A stretch of 64,000 bases of DNA from Thiodiazotropha sp050291245 (GTDB lineage: Bacteria; Pseudomonadota; Gammaproteobacteria; Chromatiales; Chromatiaceae). Below the pieces are notes generated by a model that saw only the letters and a program-made list of their open reading frames with translations, ran no database searches and was not told where the DNA came from. This document shows, piece after piece, positions 61,991 to 64,000 of this stretch. Both the position numbers and the translations under genes were made by a program. Location of the stretch: NCBI GenBank assembly GCA_050291245.1, contig JBNKJP010000012.1, positions 62,001-126,000 on the forward strand, written 5' to 3'. How positions within the stretch are numbered: the stretch's first letter is position 1; every line of letters starts with the position of its first letter.

Positions 61991-63202
61991 TTGGACGCAT
62001 TCGAATACGTAGCCCTGGATGCAAGCGGTAAGGAGCGCCGTGGTGTCCTCGAAGGGGACAGCGCCCGTCAGGTACGCCAGCAACTGCGCGAAACCGGATT
62101 GACCCCGCTTTCCATCGATGCGGCCAGCGGTAAAACCAAAACCAAGAAAAGCCAGCTTTTCCAGCGCAACATCAATGCCATGGAACTGGCCTTGATCACC
62201 CGTCAGCTCGCAACCCTGTTGCGCTCCGGCCTGCCGCTGGAGCATGTCCTGAAAACCACCGCCCGTCAGACCGACAAACGGCATGTGGAACGCACCCTGC
62301 TGGCGGTTCGGGCCAAGGTTTTGGAGGGACGCACCCTCGCGGACGGCCTCACCGAATTCCCCAAGACGTTTCCCGAGCTCTATATCAAAACCGTCGCCTC
62401 GGGGGAACAATCCGGCCATCTGGAAGTGGTTCTGGAGCGTCTCGCCGACTACACGGAACAACGCCAGCAGATGCGCCAGAAGACCATCTTCGCCCTGTTC
62501 TACCCGGCGCTGCTGACCATCGTTTCGATACTCATCGTCATCGGTCTGCTCACCTTCATCGTACCGGAGGTTACGCGGGTGTTCGAAACCATGTCGGCGG
62601 AACTGCCCTGGATCACCCGGGCCCTGATGAAAACCAGTGATCTGTTCCGCTCCTATTGGCTGGTCATCATGCTGGTACTGGGATCCTCGATCGCCCTGGT
62701 GAGCTATCTGTTGAAGAAACCCGGCCCCAAACGTTGGTGGCAACGAAATCAACTGCGGATTCCAGTGATTGGTAAACTGATCCGTACCGCCAACGCGGCC
62801 CGTTTCTCCCGCACCCTGAGTATCATGGCGGCCAGTAGCGTCCCGATTCTCGACGCCATGCGCATCGCCTCCCAGGTACTGACCAATCTGCCCATGCGCA
62901 CTGCCGTGGAAGAGGCCACCTTACGCGTTCGCGAAGGCTCCAGCCTCTATCAGGCCTTGGAAAGAACCGGTTATTTCCCCCCCATGACCCTCAGCCTCCT
63001 TGCCAGCGGTGAATCAAGCGGCAACCTGGAAGGTATGCTGGAGCGTTCCGCGGACATTCAGGAGCGGGAGATCGAAACCCTGGTCTCGACCATCCAGGGG
63101 CTGTTCGAACCTATTCTCATCCTGGTCATGGGTGGTATCGTATTGGTCATTGTAATGGCGATACTGCTGCCCATATTCGACCTCAACCAGTTGGTAGGCT
63201 GA
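61991..63202 (+). CDS. gspF: Type II secretion inner-membrane protein GspF
   Basis: 403 residues starting at TTG 61991; no ATG or GTG in this frame fits the family start, which should read (M)xxFEYxALDAxGxxxxG and here is MDAFEYVALDASGKERRG. Two repeats of the F domain, LALITRQLATLLRSGLPLEHVL and RFSRTLSIMAASSVPILDAMRIA, with three membrane segments. It is the platform core of the secretion system. A 6-codon ORF (61968-61988) lies between gspE and gspF. Last gsp gene in the window. Confidence 0.95.
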   Translation: MDAFEYVALDASGKERRGVLEGDSARQVRQQLRETGLTPLSIDAASGKTKTKKSQLFQRNINAMELALITRQLATLLRSGLPLEHVLKTTARQTDKRHVERTLLAVRAKVLEGRTLADGLTEFPKTFPELYIKTVASGEQSGHLEVVLERLADYTEQRQQMRQKTIFALFYPALLTIVSILIVIGLLTFIVPEVTRVFETMSAELPWITRALMKTSDLFRSYWLVIMLVLGSSIALVSYLLKKPGPKRWWQRNQLRIPVIGKLIRTANAARFSRTLSIMAASSVPILDAMRIASQVLTNLPMRTAVEEATLRVREGSSLYQALERTGYFPPMTLSLLASGESSGNLEGMLERSADIQEREIETLVSTIQGLFEPILILVMGGIVLVIVMAILLPIFDLNQLVG

Positions 63203-63206
63203 TGCT

Positions 63207-63548
63207 ATGAATCTTTCTGATACCCTTCGACACCCGTTCTTGATCATCAGCCTGTTATGCCTGGCCCTGCTGACCGGGTGCGCCACCTCTCCGGATCCCG
63301 CCTTCGATGAAACCAAGGCGATCCTGAACGAAGCGCATATTGCTTATAACGCCAAAGAGTATAAGAAGGTGTTTGAACTCCTGTTCCCCCTCGCCGCGGC
63401 CGGTAACGATGTGGCGCAGTACGCCATGGGGTATCTCTTCTATCACGGCCTGGGAGTGCAGAAAAGCGAGCGACAGGCCATGCACTGGATCCAGCTCTCC
63501 GCGGCACAGGGAAACAAAAAGGCCATCCAGGCCCTGAGGACTGAGTAA
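63207..63548 (+). CDS. Sel1-like repeat lipoprotein
   Basis: 113 residues. The signal peptide ends with the lipobox ALLTGCAT, giving a lipidated Cys at about residue 25. The rest contains one to two Sel1-like repeats: AAAGNDVAQYAMGYLFYHGLGVQKSERQAMHWIQLSAAQGNKKAIQAL. It starts 4 nt after the gspF stop, so it is probably the last gene of the secretion transcript. Possibly a periplasmic adaptor for secretion or cell-envelope assembly; the role is not established. Confidence 0.9.
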   Translation: MNLSDTLRHPFLIISLLCLALLTGCATSPDPAFDETKAILNEAHIAYNAKEYKKVFELLFPLAAAGNDVAQYAMGYLFYHGLGVQKSERQAMHWIQLSAAQGNKKAIQALRTE

Positions 63549-64000
63549 GGGCAAGGGCCAGGGGCCAAGGGCCTTGGAAATAAAGAAACCTGATTACCCA
63601 CTTTACTCAGCCAATGGATCAGTCGCCCATAGCAAGCAGTTTTGAGTGTTGAGTTTTTAGTTTTGAGTGGATGAGTTCGCTGCGCTCACAGATTTTTCAT
63701 CCCCCCCTCTCCCGCGAAGGACGGTGTCACAAACGGTGAAAAGAAGGAATTGCCTCGGTAAAACGTTCGATAAAAAGCACAAAATCGATTTTATCTGCAA
63801 CCAAAATCCGTTTGAGATGAGTCTCGGCATGCTTTTACAACACCCACCGAAGGGAAAGGGGGAGCCCATACCCCGTGAGCGCAGCGAACTCATCCACTAA
63901 AAACTTAAAACTCAAAACTTAAAACTTTTCTCAAACCCACCACCCTATGGCGGAGCATAGTAGGTAATCAGGTAATGAATTAACGGGGAATACTACCCCC
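63549..64000. other. Non-coding right end of the window
   Basis: About 450 nt after the Sel1-like gene without a supported gene. CCAAGG / CCTTGG at about 63566-63578 makes a small hairpin soon after the stop, but no U-run follows. Most of the rest is the nested inverted-repeat element at 63589-63972. Confidence 0.5.
63589..63972. repeat. Nested inverted-repeat (MITE-like) element
   Basis: Outer arms CCTGATTACC (63589-63598) and GGTAATCAGG (63963-63972) are perfect complements. Inside, a 52-bp arm at 63638-63689 pairs with 63875-63926 with 4 mismatches; its innermost part GTGAGCGCAGCGAACTCATC is exact. The interior of about 185 bp has open frames on both strands (63667-63900 plus, 63657-63893 minus) that look like chance products of the repeats. 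It has the shape of a non-autonomous transposable element; no transposase is present. Confidence 0.7.

Noticed and set aside
63657..63900. Overlapping open frames of 77-78 residues on both strands within the terminal element
   Set aside because: Both arise from the inverted repeat arms and a short interior; no ribosome binding site and no recognisable domain.
1..64000. CRISPR arrays, prophage, insertion sequences, rRNA or tRNA genes
   Set aside because: No regularly spaced direct repeats, no transposase, integrase or phage structural genes, and no conserved RNA gene sequence was seen.

Overview
The window reads as chromosomal DNA of a gammaproteobacterium, probably a sulfur-oxidising member of the Chromatiales or a relative. 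This rests on gene content: a stand-alone ATP sulfurylase, a complete system I cytochrome c maturation operon, a nine-haem secreted cytochrome, RecBCD, HrpA, a split-alpha transhydrogenase, a type II secretion operon and PEP-CTERM/exosortase-type regulators (PrsK, PrsR, PrsT). The taxon is an inference; no rRNA or tRNA gene was found. Almost all of the window is ordinary, tightly packed chromosome. There is no prophage, IS transposase, integrase or CRISPR array.

Layout. 1-255: start of a LolC/LolE-type permease, cut by the window edge. 513-2816: a small secreted protein, a TrpD2-like protein coupled to a Rieske ferredoxin, and a 46-residue membrane-anchored peptide. 3240-10281: ccmABCDEFGHI, complete and mostly joined by 4-nt overlaps. 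10688-12727: a stand-alone EF-G paralogue (EF-G2 type). 12947-17283 (minus strand): an AlkD-like DNA repair protein and a large secreted protein with three PKD domains and nine CXXCH haem sites, followed by a clear terminator. 17574-19607 (minus): a B12-binding radical SAM enzyme and an unknown protein. 19844-21300: a 42-residue acidic peptide and sat, converging on a shared bidirectional terminator. 21648-31935 (minus): a methyltransferase, recD, recB, recC and an HDOD signalling protein. 32267-35380 (plus): a small conserved protein, a DUF1631 protein and a PilZ protein. 35480-43665 (minus): a lytic transglycosylase, YchJ, HrpA and pntB-pntA2-pntA1. 44212-52224 (minus): prsK-prsR, prsT, a polysaccharide export lipoprotein and a tyrosine autokinase. 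52529-63548 (plus): gspGHIJKLMN-D-E-F and a Sel1-repeat lipoprotein.

How the parts fit. The Ccm proteins attach haem to exported apocytochromes; the nine-haem PKD protein is an obvious client in the same window. Sat in a sulfur oxidiser would run in the ATP-forming direction. PrsK/PrsR are the two-component pair of the PEP-CTERM/exopolysaccharide system, next to only part of the export machinery (no exosortase, chain-length determinant or glycosyltransferase is visible here), and they diverge from the type II secretion operon, which lacks gspC.

Non-coding structure. Three intergenic elements share a TGGCACT-type end and a palindromic core (931-1010, 10289-10360, 12749-12882) and look like REP/MITE-type repeats. 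A different nested inverted-repeat element fills the right end (63589-63972). The best candidates for something little described are the nine-haem PKD cytochrome, the TrpD2-like/Rieske pair, the two very small genes and the reduced PEP-CTERM locus.
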